This document shows positions 38,082 to 47,848 of a DNA stretch of 64,000 nt, piece by piece. The stretch spans positions 868,001 through 932,000 of the forward strand of contig NZ_RKHJ01000001.1 of NCBI RefSeq assembly GCF_003752465.1. The letters are read 5' to 3'. This DNA comes from Agrococcus jenensis (GTDB lineage Bacteria > Actinomycetota > Actinomycetes > Actinomycetales > Microbacteriaceae). Every line of letters begins with the position of its first letter. The stretch's first letter is position 1. A program made the position numbers and the translations under genes. The notes below the pieces were generated by a model. It was not told where the DNA came from, searched no databases, and was given only the letters and a program-made list of their open reading frames with translations.

Positions 38082-38626
38082 GGACTCGTCTCAGGAGCGC
38101 CATCGTGGCGCTGCTCGCAGCCGGAGCGCTCGTCGCCGCTCCGACCGCCGCGGGAGCCGCAGGGCACACGCCCTCGGCCTACAACAGCGATCTGGCCGAG
38201 CTCCGTGCCTCGATCGCGCAGTACCACAACACCGATCACGCGATGGCGGACGGCTACCTGCCCCCGGAGGAGGGCACCCTGCTCGACGCGTGCTTCACCC
38301 TGCCGGACGCCGGCATGGGCGTGCACTGGGCGGACTGGTCGCTCTACGACACCACCGCCGAGGTGGGCGCGCCGGAGCTGCTCGTGTACGAGCCGATGCG
38401 CAACGGCGGGCTGCGGCTCGTCGCGGTCGAGTACATCGTGCCGCAGGCCGAGTGGGATGCGGAGCACGACGACCCGCCGATGCTCTTCGACCGCGTCATG
38501 CAGGTGGTCGCCCCGCCCGGGACAGCGCCGTTCTACGCGCTGCACGCCTGGGTGTTCAAGCACAACCCCTGGGGCATGCACGCCGACTTCAACCCGGACG
38601 TCACGTGCGAGCACTGGGAGGGCTGA
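38078..38626 (+). CDS. Secreted protein of an uncharacterised family
   Basis: The 182-residue product has a signal peptide (MRTRLRSAIVALLAAGALVA, Ala-rich c-region AGAAG), and a mature part containing GMGVHWADWSLYD, ELLVYEPMRNGG, LRLVAVEYIVP and HAWVFKHNPWGMHADFNP. I recognise this as a widespread secreted family whose members keep the YEP, VEY and NPxGMxADFNP segments, but no function is known. There is no lipobox. Translation appears to depend on the overlapping upstream leader ORF. Confidence 0.75.
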   Translation: MRTRLRSAIVALLAAGALVAAPTAAGAAGHTPSAYNSDLAELRASIAQYHNTDHAMADGYLPPEEGTLLDACFTLPDAGMGVHWADWSLYDTTAEVGAPELLVYEPMRNGGLRLVAVEYIVPQAEWDAEHDDPPMLFDRVMQVVAPPGTAPFYALHAWVFKHNPWGMHADFNPDVTCEHWEG

Positions 38627-38712
38627 GCTGACGGGAGCGGGGCGGCTGCCGAGCCGCCCCGCTGCCGCCGTCCGGGCGGCGCCGCGGCAACGCCGTCCCG
38701 CGGCACCGGGAC

Positions 38713-38718
38713 TACCGT
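38713..38718 (+). promoter_or_regulatory. -10 box of the 90-residue protein gene
   Basis: TACCGT with 6 nt to the ATG at 38725; leaderless arrangement. Confidence 0.45.
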
Positions 38719-38724
38719 CGAGGC

Positions 38725-38997
38725 ATGGAGGATGCGCCGGACGACCTCGACGCGCTCGTCGCGCGCGTGCCGCTCGGCTGGAGCCGGCAGCGCATCGACG
38801 GGCGCGCCTGGGGCATCACGCGGGTCGACCGCGCGGACGGCCGTTCGAGCACGATCGACGGCGAGGAGCTCGGCGGTGCGCGCCGGATGAGCGCCAACGT
38901 CTGGCGCACCCGAGCCGGCACGCTGCTGCGGCCGTGCGAGATGCCCGCCGAGCAGGTTCTCGAGGTGCTGCGGGCGCTCGACGAGCCGCCCGCCTGA
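38725..38997 (+). CDS. Small conserved protein of unknown function
   Basis: The 90-residue soluble protein has WSRQRIDGRAWGITRVDRAD, SANVW and LLRPCEMP. Similar small actinobacterial proteins are sometimes labelled peptide methionine sulfoxide reductase, but the MsrA or MsrB active-site motifs are absent, so I do not use that name. It stands alone between the secreted protein and YbaK. Confidence 0.6.
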   Translation: MEDAPDDLDALVARVPLGWSRQRIDGRAWGITRVDRADGRSSTIDGEELGGARRMSANVWRTRAGTLLRPCEMPAEQVLEVLRALDEPPA

Positions 38998-39008
38998 CGC
39001 AGTCCCGG

Positions 39009-39479
39009 TCAGACCTCGTGCTCGGTGACGTCGGCGACCTGCGCGTTCAGGTGCGCGACGAGGGCGTCGCCGTCGAGCGTCGCCGCGACGCCGTGCTCAC
39101 CGCCGCCGATCGACACGCGGTGCCCGAGCACGCGCTCGTCGGCGACGATCGGCAGCGGGGTCGTCGTGCCGAACGGCGTGATCGTGCCGCGCCGGAACCC
39201 CGTCACGGCGAAGGCGGCGTCGGCGTCGGGCATCGACAGGCGGCTGACGCCGAGCAGCTGCCGCAGCTTCGGCCAGGCGATCGTGCGGTCGCCCGGCACG
39301 AGCACGAGCAGGTGGTCGCCCTCCCCTCGGCGCACGACCATCGTCTTGATGACCTCGGCGGGCCTGACCCCGCGGGCCTCGGCGGCCTCCGCGAGCGACG
39401 ACACGCGACCGTGGCGGGTGATCTCATGCTCGAGCCCGGATGCGGCGAGCGCCTCGAGCGCGGGGTTCGTGTCGGCCAT
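39009..39479 (-). CDS. ybaK: YbaK/EbsC-family aminoacyl-tRNA deacylase
   Basis: The 156-residue product has the YbaK/ProX fold: AEVIKTMVVRRG, LLVLVPGDRTIAWPKLRQLL, and GTTTPLPIVADERVLGH with GGG. Family members hydrolyse mischarged tRNAs such as Cys-tRNA(Pro). It has a leaderless TAGCCT-N6-ATG start, so it is independent of the heme operon that ends 87 nt upstream. Confidence 0.88.
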   Translation of the reverse strand: MADTNPALEALAASGLEHEITRHGRVSSLAEAAEARGVRPAEVIKTMVVRRGEGDHLLVLVPGDRTIAWPKLRQLLGVSRLSMPDADAAFAVTGFRRGTITPFGTTTPLPIVADERVLGHRVSIGGGEHGVAATLDGDALVAHLNAQVADVTEHEV

Positions 39480-39485
39480 GCCGCC

Positions 39486-39491
39486 AGGCTA
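39486..39491 (-). promoter_or_regulatory. -10 box of ybaK
   Basis: TAGCCT on the minus strand, 6 nt before the ATG at 39479, just after the large hairpin behind hemD. Confidence 0.5.
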
Positions 39492-39498
39492 TGCCGGT

Positions 39499-39563
39499 TC
39501 TCAACGTCGCGGGTGGTCGTACGAGGCGATATCGCCGGTGTGCGACCACCCGCGACGTTGAGA
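39499..39563. terminator. Perfect 21-bp-arm hairpin behind hemD
   Basis: Arms at 39499-39519 and 39543-39563 are exact inverse complements (core CAACGTCGCGGGTGGTCG). The 23-nt loop contains the perfect palindrome GGCGATATCGCC (39525-39536). It lies 2 nt after the hemD stop, so it probably ends the heme operon transcript. The arm length and the loop palindrome are more than a simple terminator needs, and no T-run follows. Confidence 0.6.
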
Positions 39564-39565
39564 TC

Positions 39566-40465
39566 TCAGCGGGCGGTAGCGACGAGGGCCGCGACGAGCG
39601 CCTGCGCGTTCGGGCGCTGCGCGATGCCCGCGACCTGCAGGCCGTACTTGCGGCAGTCCTCCGCCGTCTGCTCGCCGATCGCGATGATGCGGGTCTCGGC
39701 CGCGAGGCCGAGCCGCGCGACCTGCTTCGCCACCGAGCCGGAGGTGACGAGCACCGCGTCGATGGGCGTCTCCGCGGGCTCGACGGCCGTGAGCACGGCG
39801 TCGTGGGCGCCCTGCTCCGTGACGTGGTCCCTGTCCTGCTGCTCGCGGGCGTCCTGCTCGCGGGCGTCCCGCTCGGCCGCCGCGGGGCCCTGTGCGGCCT
39901 GCTGCTCCTGCGCGTCCGTCCTCGCGGGATGCGCCGGGGCACCGACGATCGGGATCGCTCCGGTCTGCGTCGTCACGGCCTCGACGAGCTGCTCGCCCGA
40001 CTCGAACACCGGCACCGTGCGGTAGGCGACCACCTCGGTGACCTGCATGCCGTGCTGGCGCAGCCCGCTCGCGATCGTCGGCCGCGCGTCGAGCGCGTGC
40101 GGCCACAGCACCCGGCCCTCGCGGATCGGCCACTCGTCGACGAGCCCGGCCGCGGACTGCCGCGTGGGGATGAACGCGACCGGCACCCCGCGCTCGCGCA
40201 GCGATGCCGCCGTCACCGAGCCGACGGCCGCGACCTGCACGGACGAGGGCACGCGCGGCAGCACCCGCACGGTCGACTGGCTCGTGACGACCAGCCAGTC
40301 GAAGCGGCCCTCCGCGAGCTGCCCGAGGATCTGCTGCAGCCGCTGCTGGTCCTCGGCGGGCTCGATCTGCACGAGCGGCAGGATGAGCGGCTCGAGGCCG
40401 GCATCGGTGACGAGCTCGGCCACCTCGTCGCCCCAGGTGCCGCCTCGGGGGATCAGGACGCGCAT
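39566..40465 (-). CDS. hemD: Uroporphyrinogen-III synthase HemD with low-complexity insertion
   Basis: The 299-residue product has HemD elements: MRVLIPRGG, DWLVVTSQSTVRVL, VAAVGSVTA, VVAYRTVP and, in the second half, DAVLVTSGSVAKQVA and IAIGEQTAEDCRKYG. HemD closes the tetrapyrrole ring with inversion of ring D. About residues 170-232 are an extra segment rich in Gln, Asp, Glu and Arg, including a DAREQ repeat, placed in the second domain between YRTVP and the next strand. The SD GGAGGAA precedes the ATG. Last gene of the heme operon, 116 nt after hemC. Confidence 0.88.
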   Translation of the reverse strand: MRVLIPRGGTWGDEVAELVTDAGLEPLILPLVQIEPAEDQQRLQQILGQLAEGRFDWLVVTSQSTVRVLPRVPSSVQVAAVGSVTAASLRERGVPVAFIPTRQSAAGLVDEWPIREGRVLWPHALDARPTIASGLRQHGMQVTEVVAYRTVPVFESGEQLVEAVTTQTGAIPIVGAPAHPARTDAQEQQAAQGPAAAERDAREQDAREQQDRDHVTEQGAHDAVLTAVEPAETPIDAVLVTSGSVAKQVARLGLAAETRIIAIGEQTAEDCRKYGLQVAGIAQRPNAQALVAALVATAR

Positions 40466-40581
40466 GGGTTCCTCCGGAATCGGTGGTGGGTGCTCCGCAT
40501 CCTCGCAGACCCAGCCGGGCTCGTGGTCACGGCCCGTCGTCACAGGGGTGGTCGCTGCACGCGGCCGCGCTCGGCCGGCGG

Positions 40582-41522
<941 letters not shown>

Positions 41523-41526
<4 letters not shown>

Positions 41527-42836
41527 GGCTGCAGCCCCGCGATCGCCGGCCGGAACCCGAGGCGCGGGTTCTCGCAGCAGCCCGGCCGGCAGACGTCGTA
41601 CCAGGTGTGGATCGAGGTGACCGACTTGCGCTCGGCCTCCGGCCGGCCCTCGAGGCGCTCCTGCACGAGGTCGACGAGCGCGCCCACGTACTGCGGATCG
41701 ATGCCGGGGGTCGGCGCGCGGCGCGCCCACAGCCCCGCCTCGGTGGCCGTCTCGATGGCCTCCTCGTCGAGGTCCCACATGACCTCCATGTGGTCGCTCA
41801 CGAAGCCGAGCGGCACGATCACGATGGCCTTGCGCGACTCGAGCGCCTCGATTGCGTCGTTGATGTCGGGCTCGAGCCACGGCTGCGACGCGGGGCCGGA
41901 GCGCGACTGGTAGACGAGCTGCCAGGCGATGCCGGGCGCCGCCTCCGCCATCACGTGCTCGGCGGCGGCGAGGTGCTGGCCCTCGTAGCCGCCGCCCGGC
42001 CCCCACTCGTGCAGGTCGGGTGCGCCGGAGCGCTCCGCGTCGGCGGTCGGGATCGAGTGGGTCGCGAAGAGCACCTCGATCTCGGCGTCGGCGAAGCCCG
42101 CCTCGCGCGCCTCGGCGACGGATGCGCGCACGCCGTCGACGAAGGTCGCCAGGAAGCCCGGGTGGTTGAAGAACTGCCGCACCTTGTCGATCTGCATCGA
42201 CGCCTGCAGGCCGGTCGCCTCGAGCGCATCCGCCCAGTCCTCGCGGTACTGGCGGCACGACGAGTAGGACGAGTAGGCCGAGGTGGGGATGGCGATCAGG
42301 CGCGTGGCGCCCGCGTCGGCGGCCTGCTGCAGCGCCTCGTCGAGGTAGGGCGCCCAGTTGCGGTTGCCCCAGTAGACGGGCAGGTCGACGCCGGCGGCCG
42401 CGAGCGCGCCCTCGAGCGCCGCCTTGAGCTCGCGGTTCTGCTCGTTGATGGGGCTCACGCCGCCGAAGTGGCGGTAGTGGCCCGCGACCTCCTCGAGGCG
42501 CTCGTCGGGGATGCCGCGGCCGCGCGTGACGTTGCGGAGGAAGGGGATGACGTCGTCCTGCCCCTCCGGGCCGCCGAAGCCCGACAGCAGGATGCCGTCG
42601 TAGGCGACCGGCTCCTCCACGTGCTCGGGGCCCGCCTGCGCAGCCGGGCTCGCGCTCGGCACGGCGGCACCCGGCTCGAGGTGCACGGAGGTCGCTGCCG
42701 GCGCCTTCGTCTCGCGCCGCTGCGGTGCCTGCTGCTCCGCCTGCTGCTGCTCGCCCTGCTGCTGCACGGCATTCGATGCGGACGTGCCGCAGCACCCACC
42801 GCCGCAGCAGCCGCCGGTCGTCGTCGTGTCGCTCAT
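41523..42836 (-). CDS. hemH: Coproporphyrin ferrochelatase CpfC/HemH with Cys-rich tail
   Basis: The 437-residue product has the ferrochelatase core from about residue 77 (DGILLSGFGGPEGQDDVIPF, PINEQNR, VYWGNRNWAP, FATHSIP with the catalytic His, QSRSGP). Cys in SSYSSCRQY and three Cys near the C-terminus (DVCRPGCCENPR) match the [2Fe-2S] ligands of actinobacterial enzymes. The first 76 residues are extra: GGCCGGGCCG followed by a Gln-rich stretch and a Pro/Ala linker. It inserts iron into coproporphyrin III in the coproporphyrin-dependent pathway. Coupled to hemQ (ATGA). Confidence 0.9.
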
Positions 42837-43555
42837 GCGAGCACCTCCTCGATCTCGTCGGCCGCGATCCGGCGGCCCGTGAAGAATGGGATCTCGTCGC
42901 GCACGTGCATGCGCGCCTCGACGGCCCGCAGCTCGCGCATCATGTCGACGAGCTCGGTCAGCTCGTCCGCCTCGAGCGGCAGGATCCACTCGTAGTCGCC
43001 GAGCGCGAACGCCGAGACGGTGTTCGCCACGACGCCGCGGTAGGCGGCGCCGGCGCGGCCGTGCTCGGCGAGCATCCGGCCGCGGTCCTCGGCCGGCAGC
43101 AGGTACCAGTCGTACGAGCGGTTGAACGGGTAGACCGTCACCCACCGCTTCGGCTCGATGCCGCGCATGTAGCCCGGCACGTGCCGCTTGTTGAACTCGG
43201 CGTCGCGGTGCACGCCCATCGCGCCCCACGTCTGCGTGGTGCCCGCGAGCTCGCGGGTGCGGCGCACCCGGCGCACGGCCGCCTGCAGCGCCTGCGGCTC
43301 GAGGGCGGCGCCGGGCGCCCCGTGCATCCACACCATCACGTCGGCGTCGTGGCGCATGCCTGAGACGTCGTAGATGCCGCGGACGACGATGCCCTCGCGC
43401 TCGAGCGCGGCGATCTCGTCGGCCAGCGACGTGCCCGCGCCCGAGGCGCCGTCGGCGGTCGCGCCGCGGCGGTGGACGCTCCAGATCGTGTAGCCGTCGT
43501 CCTGCTGCTGGTCGGCCTGCTCCTGACCGGCCTGCTGCGGCGTGTGCTCGCTCAT
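42833..43555 (-). CDS. hemQ: Coproheme decarboxylase HemQ (ChdC)
   Basis: The 240-residue chlorite-dismutase-family protein has GIYDVSGMRHDADVMVWMHG, FNKRHVPGYMRGIEPKRWVT, VYPFNRSYDWYLLP with the reactive Tyr, and VSAFALGDYEWIL. It oxidatively decarboxylates coproheme to heme b using peroxide. The N-terminal 20 residues are Gln-rich and unlike the core. It sits between hemY and hemH, with both junctions overlapping. Confidence 0.93.
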   Translation of the reverse strand: MSEHTPQQAGQEQADQQQDDGYTIWSVHRRGATADGASGAGTSLADEIAALEREGIVVRGIYDVSGMRHDADVMVWMHGAPGAALEPQALQAAVRRVRRTRELAGTTQTWGAMGVHRDAEFNKRHVPGYMRGIEPKRWVTVYPFNRSYDWYLLPAEDRGRMLAEHGRAGAAYRGVVANTVSAFALGDYEWILPLEADELTELVDMMRELRAVEARMHVRDEIPFFTGRRIAADEIEEVLA

Positions 43556-45183
43556 GCGTCTCCTCGCTCGTCTGCGTCTCGTGCTGCGGTGGCGGATGCG
43601 GCGGGCGGCGCCGCCCCGTCCGTCTCGTGGTGCGCGGCCCCCTCGGGGGCCACCTCGTCGGTCCACGGGGTGCCGGGCACCGCGAAGCGCTCGCGGCGGA
43701 TGCCGAGCGCCGCCCGCCGTGCGTCCGGCACGACCTGCGCGAGGCCGGTGCCCGCGACCGCGGCGCCGACCAGGACCAGGTTGCGGTGCGCGTCGGCGGC
43801 TTCGCGCAGCGCCTGGTGGCGGCCGCGCGCGCCGACCACGGTCGTCGGCTGCCCCTGCTCCCACCGCACGCGCGCGCTCGCGACCGGCTCCGGGAGGTCG
43901 CGGCCGAGGATCGCGCGCGCGTCCTGCAGCGCGAGCGCCGCGGCCGCGTCGTCGTCGAGTCCCTCGGTCGCCGGGGCGGCGGCGCCGGAGCCGTACGACA
44001 GCCGCACGACCTCGCGGCCATCGGCAGCGTCGCGCAGCCACGGCCACTTCGCGCTCGCGTGCGTCAGCGCCTTCGCCCGGATGCCGGGGGCGTCGGCCGC
44101 GACGAGCACGCCCGTGCCGCGCGGGTCGCCCGAGATCGCGCCGGGCGGGAGGACGAGCGTGACGAGCTCGACCGTGACGCCGGTCGCGTCGGTCGCGAGC
44201 GGCGCGAAGCCGTCGAGCCCGCCCAGCACGCGCAGCGCCTCCGGCTCCGGCAGCGCGACGACGAGCGACGAACCCGCGAAGGCGCCCGCATCCGTCTCGA
44301 CGGCCCAGCCGGTCGGCGTCGGCGACGCCGCGGTCACGCGCACCCCGGTGCGCAGGTCGGCGTGGTGCGCGCGAGCGCGCTCCGCGAGCGCCGCCGTGAT
44401 CCGGTGGACGCCGCCGCGGATGCCCTGCACCGCCGAGCCGGGCCGCTGCGCGTTGCTGGGCGCGGCGTCGCCGCGCGCCACGGCGGCGGCACGCTCCTCC
44501 AGCACGACGGCGACGGCGCCCGAGAGCGAGCCCGCCTGCGTGAGCGCGTTGTTGAGCCCCGGCGCGACCGTCGCGACGTCGAGCCGCTCGACGTCGGCGG
44601 AGTAGACGCCGCCCGCGAGCGGCGCCACGAGCCGGTCGAGCGCCTTGCGCCCCATGCGTCGCCGCACGAGCGGGCCGAGCGCGTCGTCCTTGCCGATGCG
44701 CAGCACCGGCATCAGCCGGTCCGCGTAGGCGCGGATCGCGCCGCCCCAGCCGAGCGCGTCGATGACGTCGCGGGCGAGCGGCGACGAGGGGATGCCGAGC
44801 AGGCTCGCCTTCGGCAGCGGCACCGCGCGGTCGCCCAGCTGCAGCCACGCGCCCGCCGGGTTCGGCGAGACGATGTCGTCGGCGAGGCCGAGCTCCGCAG
44901 CGAGCTCGGCGACGGCGCCGCCGCGGGTGGCGAACGACTCGGCGCCGGCGTCGAGCGCGAGCCCCGCGACGTCGATGCCGGTGGCCACGCCGCCCAGACG
45001 ATCGGAGGCCTCGAGCACGAGCACGCGGTAGCCCCGTCCGGCGAGGTCGTGCGCGACGGTCAGGCCGGCGGCGCCGGCGCCGACGACGATCGAGTCCCAC
45101 CGCTGCCCCTCGGGCAGCGGGGTCTCCGGCAGCGAGCCCTCGGGCAGCGGGGTCGCGTCCGCCTGCCCAGCGTCAGCGGTCAC
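43552..45183 (-). CDS. hemY: Coproporphyrinogen III oxidase CgoX/HemY with terminal tails
   Basis: The 543-residue flavoenzyme has an FAD Rossmann motif (IVVGAGAAGLTVAHDL, LEASDRLGG), AESFATRGG, and the C-terminal family segment LVLVGAAVAGTGLAQVVPDA. It makes coproporphyrin III from coproporphyrinogen III. The first 28 residues contain the repeat PLPEGSLPETPLPEGQRW and about 45 residues at the C-terminus are Ala/Glu/Asp-rich; both look disordered. GTG start overlapping the hemE stop. Confidence 0.92.
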   Translation of the reverse strand: MTADAGQADATPLPEGSLPETPLPEGQRWDSIVVGAGAAGLTVAHDLAGRGYRVLVLEASDRLGGVATGIDVAGLALDAGAESFATRGGAVAELAAELGLADDIVSPNPAGAWLQLGDRAVPLPKASLLGIPSSPLARDVIDALGWGGAIRAYADRLMPVLRIGKDDALGPLVRRRMGRKALDRLVAPLAGGVYSADVERLDVATVAPGLNNALTQAGSLSGAVAVVLEERAAAVARGDAAPSNAQRPGSAVQGIRGGVHRITAALAERARAHHADLRTGVRVTAASPTPTGWAVETDAGAFAGSSLVVALPEPEALRVLGGLDGFAPLATDATGVTVELVTLVLPPGAISGDPRGTGVLVAADAPGIRAKALTHASAKWPWLRDAADGREVVRLSYGSGAAAPATEGLDDDAAAALALQDARAILGRDLPEPVASARVRWEQGQPTTVVGARGRHQALREAADAHRNLVLVGAAVAGTGLAQVVPDARRAALGIRRERFAVPGTPWTDEVAPEGAAHHETDGAAPPAASATAARDADERGDA

Positions 45184-46304
45184 CGCGCGTGCACCGCCTG
45201 CACGACGCGCGTCAGCACATCCGGGTCGGTCGACGGCGGCACGCCGTGGCCGAGGTTGAACACGTGCGCGCGGGCGACGGAGCCGGCCATCATCACGTGG
45301 TCGATCGCCGCCTCGACGATCTCCCACGGGGCGCCGAGCACGGCGGGGTCGAGGTTGCCCTGCACCGTCACGTCGGAGCCGATGCGCTCGAGCGCGACGT
45401 CGAGCGGCACGCGCCAGTCGACGCCGACGCAGTCGACGTCGAGGTCCATCGCGCCGTAGAGCTCGCCCGCGCCGACGCCGAAGTGCACGAGCGGCACCCG
45501 GCGGCCGGAGGCGTCGACGAGGTCGCGCACGGCGTCGAGCGCGATGCGCGAGGCCGGCGCGACGTGCTCGCGGTACTGCTCGAGCGGCAGCGAGCCCGCC
45601 CACGAGTCGAAGAGCTGGGCCGCCGAGGCGCCCTCCTCGACCTGCGCGCGGAGGAAGCGCCCGGTGACGTCGGCGGTCCAGCGCGCGAGCCGGTCCCAGG
45701 CATCCGGGAACGCACGCATGAGCGTGCGGGCCTCGAGGTGGTCCTTCGAGGGACGCCCCGCGACGAGGTAGGCGGCGAGCGTGAACGGAGCGCCCGCGAA
45801 GCCGATGAGCGGGGTCGAGCCGTCGCCGATCGCGGCGAGGCCGGCGACCGTCTGCCGCACGCCCTCGCGCACAGGCTCGAGCGCGCCGTCGAGCGTTGCC
45901 GGGTCGAGCGAGACGAGCCGCTCGACGTCCTCCGGCGTGCGGATCGGCTGCGCGACCACCGGGCCGACGCCCGGCTCGATCTTCACGTCGACGCCCGCGA
46001 GCCGCAGCGGCACCATGATGTCGCTGAAGAAGATGGCGGCGTCGACGCCGTGGCGGCGCACCGGCTGCAGCGTGATCTCGCTCGCGAGCGCGGGGTCGAG
46101 GCACGTGTCGAGCATGTCGCGCTCCGGGCCGTCGGTGCGGCGGCGCAGCTCGCGGTACTCGGGCAGCGATCGACCGGCCTGCCGCATGAACCAGACGGGG
46201 GTCACCGCGGGGCGGTCGCCGCGGTACGCCCGCACCAGCCCGGACGAGCCGGTGCGGGTGCTGAGCGGGTGGTCTTCGCGGAGAGCAGGCATCCCCTCCA
46301 TCAT
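45180..46304 (-). CDS. hemE: Uroporphyrinogen decarboxylase HemE
   Basis: The 374-residue product has PVWFMRQAGRSLPEYRELR, FFSDIMVPL, GFAGAPFTLAAYLV and FNLGHGVPPSTDP. It decarboxylates uroporphyrinogen III to coproporphyrinogen III and is the first gene of the operon hemE-Y-Q-H-C-D. ATGs at 46304, 46301 and 46292 are possible; the first is listed. It follows the Asp23-family gene by 33 nt on the same strand, so some transcription may read through from the sigma-factor operon. Confidence 0.94.
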   Translation of the reverse strand: MMEGMPALREDHPLSTRTGSSGLVRAYRGDRPAVTPVWFMRQAGRSLPEYRELRRRTDGPERDMLDTCLDPALASEITLQPVRRHGVDAAIFFSDIMVPLRLAGVDVKIEPGVGPVVAQPIRTPEDVERLVSLDPATLDGALEPVREGVRQTVAGLAAIGDGSTPLIGFAGAPFTLAAYLVAGRPSKDHLEARTLMRAFPDAWDRLARWTADVTGRFLRAQVEEGASAAQLFDSWAGSLPLEQYREHVAPASRIALDAVRDLVDASGRRVPLVHFGVGAGELYGAMDLDVDCVGVDWRVPLDVALERIGSDVTVQGNLDPAVLGAPWEIVEAAIDHVMMAGSVARAHVFNLGHGVPPSTDPDVLTRVVQAVHAR

Positions 46305-46337
46305 CCCACCTCGTACGTGGGGCCGCGCCGTGCGCGC

Positions 46338-46652
46338 TCAGCCGTGCGCGTCGACCTCCGGCTGCTCGATGCGGCGCACCTGCACGCGCACCGCGGCGTC
46401 GCCCCAGTCCTCCGGCAGCGCGTCGCGCACCGCGCGGGCGACGTCGGAGGCCACGACGCGCGAGTCGTCGACCTCGGCCACGCCCACGCTCACGGCCACC
46501 CGTCGGGGCAGCAGCGTGACGTGCGCGAGCACGCTCGAAGGCGCCGCCCTGCCGGCGACGGTCGGCACGGCGCGGTAGGCGCGCGCGACGCTCGGATGCG
46601 CGGCGACCGCCGCGTCGACGAGCTCGGCCACGCGCTGCGGGCTCTCAGGCAT
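46338..46652 (-). CDS. Asp23/Gls24-like small protein
   Basis: The 104-residue protein has no membrane segment. SSVLAHVTLLPRRVAVSVGV and VASDVARAVRDALPEDWG followed by VRVQVRRIE resemble the alternating strand-helix pattern of Asp23 domains. It overlaps the preceding Asp23/anti-sigma gene by 8 nt and is the last gene of the sigma-factor operon. The family assignment is by context and pattern. Confidence 0.55.
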   Translation of the reverse strand: MPESPQRVAELVDAAVAAHPSVARAYRAVPTVAGRAAPSSVLAHVTLLPRRVAVSVGVAEVDDSRVVASDVARAVRDALPEDWGDAAVRVQVRRIEQPEVDAHG

Positions 46653-47202
46653 CCAGCACCCCCGCGTCGAAGACGTCGTCGATCACCACGTCGATCTCGC
46701 GCACCGGTGCCGGCGCGTGCGCGGCGAGGGCGGCGCCGATGGCCGCGCGCACGGCGTCGGCCCTGGCGCGCATGGGCGAGCCGAACCGCACCCCGATGGT
46801 CACGCGCACGTGCAGCGCCGGCGCCTCGTCGATGCGCAGCTCGACGCTGCCGACGAGCACGTCGTCGACCTCGTCGCCCGCGCGGCGGACGAGCTCGCGC
46901 AGCGCCCCTTCGGTGACGGTCGTCTCGGTGCGGTCGTCGATCGCCTCGAGCGGCAGGTCGCGGCCGGCGCGCACCTCGTCCCGCACCACGGCCAGCACGC
47001 GGTCGACCCACCCGGCGTCCACCGCGCCCGACTCCTCGACGACGAGCGCCCGCGTCAGGCGCGACAGGCGCTCCATCGAGGCGAGCATGGCGCGGCACTC
47101 CGCGTCCTCCTCGATGGCGACGACCCGCGGCGACCTGCCCGCGTCGAAGTAGGCGGACAGCTCCTCGAGCGTCCGGCCGGATCCTCCGATCGTGTCGTCC
47201 AT
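46645..47202 (-). CDS. Anti-sigma-like N-terminus fused to an Asp23-type domain
   Basis: The 185-residue product begins with LEELSAYFDAGRSPRVVAIE and CRAMLASMERLSRL, resembling the short helical N-terminus of anti-sigma factors, then an Asp23-like domain (ALRELVRRAGDEVDDVLVGS, ALHVRVTIGVRFG, REIDVVIDDV). It lies 2 nt after the ECF sigma gene, whose end supplies its SD GGAGGTGA. The position and N-terminus suggest it controls the sigma factor; no transmembrane helix is present. Confidence 0.6.
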   Translation of the reverse strand: MDDTIGGSGRTLEELSAYFDAGRSPRVVAIEEDAECRAMLASMERLSRLTRALVVEESGAVDAGWVDRVLAVVRDEVRAGRDLPLEAIDDRTETTVTEGALRELVRRAGDEVDDVLVGSVELRIDEAPALHVRVTIGVRFGSPMRARADAVRAAIGAALAAHAPAPVREIDVVIDDVFDAGVLDA

Positions 47203-47204
47203 GG

Positions 47205-47759
47205 TCACCTCCACTCTGCCATCGCCGCGAGCACCGCACCCCGGGCGCGTGCCAGCCGACCGCGCACGGTGGCGGGGCTGACCTCGAGCCGTGCCGCGAT
47301 CTCGTCGTAGGAGAGCTCCGCCATCTCGCGCAGCAGCCACACCTCGCGCTGGTCCTCGGGGAGCGCCGCCAGGACGTCCCCGAGCGCTCGCGTCGCCGCC
47401 CTGCCCTCGGCGACCGCGTCCGGCTGCGGCGAGGTCGCCGGGCCCTCCTCGTCGGGCAGCGGCTGCACGTCGCGGCGCGCCCGCGTGCGCAGCACGTCGG
47501 TCGCCCGCCTCGCCACCGACGTCGCGAGCCACGATCGCACGCGCGCGGGGTCGCGCAGCTCGTCGAGCTGCCGCCAGGCGGTGACGAGCGCCTCCTGCAC
47601 GACGTCGTCGGCGTCGCTCGAGCCGCCCAGGTAGCGGGTCGCGAACGCGATGAGGAACGGCGAGTGCCGCCGCACGAGCACGGCGAACGCCCGCTCGTCG
47701 CCGTCCTTCGCGCGCTGCGCGAGGAGTGCGTCGGGTGCCGTCTCCAGCTGCACGCTCAT
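47205..47759 (-). CDS. ECF-type RNA polymerase sigma factor
   Basis: The 184-residue product has region 2 (FAVLVRRHSPFLIAFATRYL, DADDVVQEALVTAWRQ) and region 4 (LPEDQREVWLLREMAELSYD, EIAARLEVSPATVRGRL). It probably directs the envelope-stress cluster around it. I chose the ATG at 47759: TACGCT lies 8 nt upstream and the longer frame has an unlikely Cys/Trp-rich N-terminus. Divergent from the asp23 operon. Confidence 0.9.
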   Translation of the reverse strand: MSVQLETAPDALLAQRAKDGDERAFAVLVRRHSPFLIAFATRYLGGSSDADDVVQEALVTAWRQLDELRDPARVRSWLATSVARRATDVLRTRARRDVQPLPDEEGPATSPQPDAVAEGRAATRALGDVLAALPEDQREVWLLREMAELSYDEIAARLEVSPATVRGRLARARGAVLAAMAEWR

Positions 47760-47848
47760 CTGCTCGGAGCGTAGCCGGAGTCGCCGCGAGCGACGCCCGC
47801 GACCCGACGCGGGATCCGCGGAGGCGATCCGTGACGAATCCATCGCTC

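Noticed and set aside
38725..38997. Small protein as methionine sulfoxide reductase
   Set aside because: The catalytic GCFWG or zinc-binding MsrB motifs are absent.
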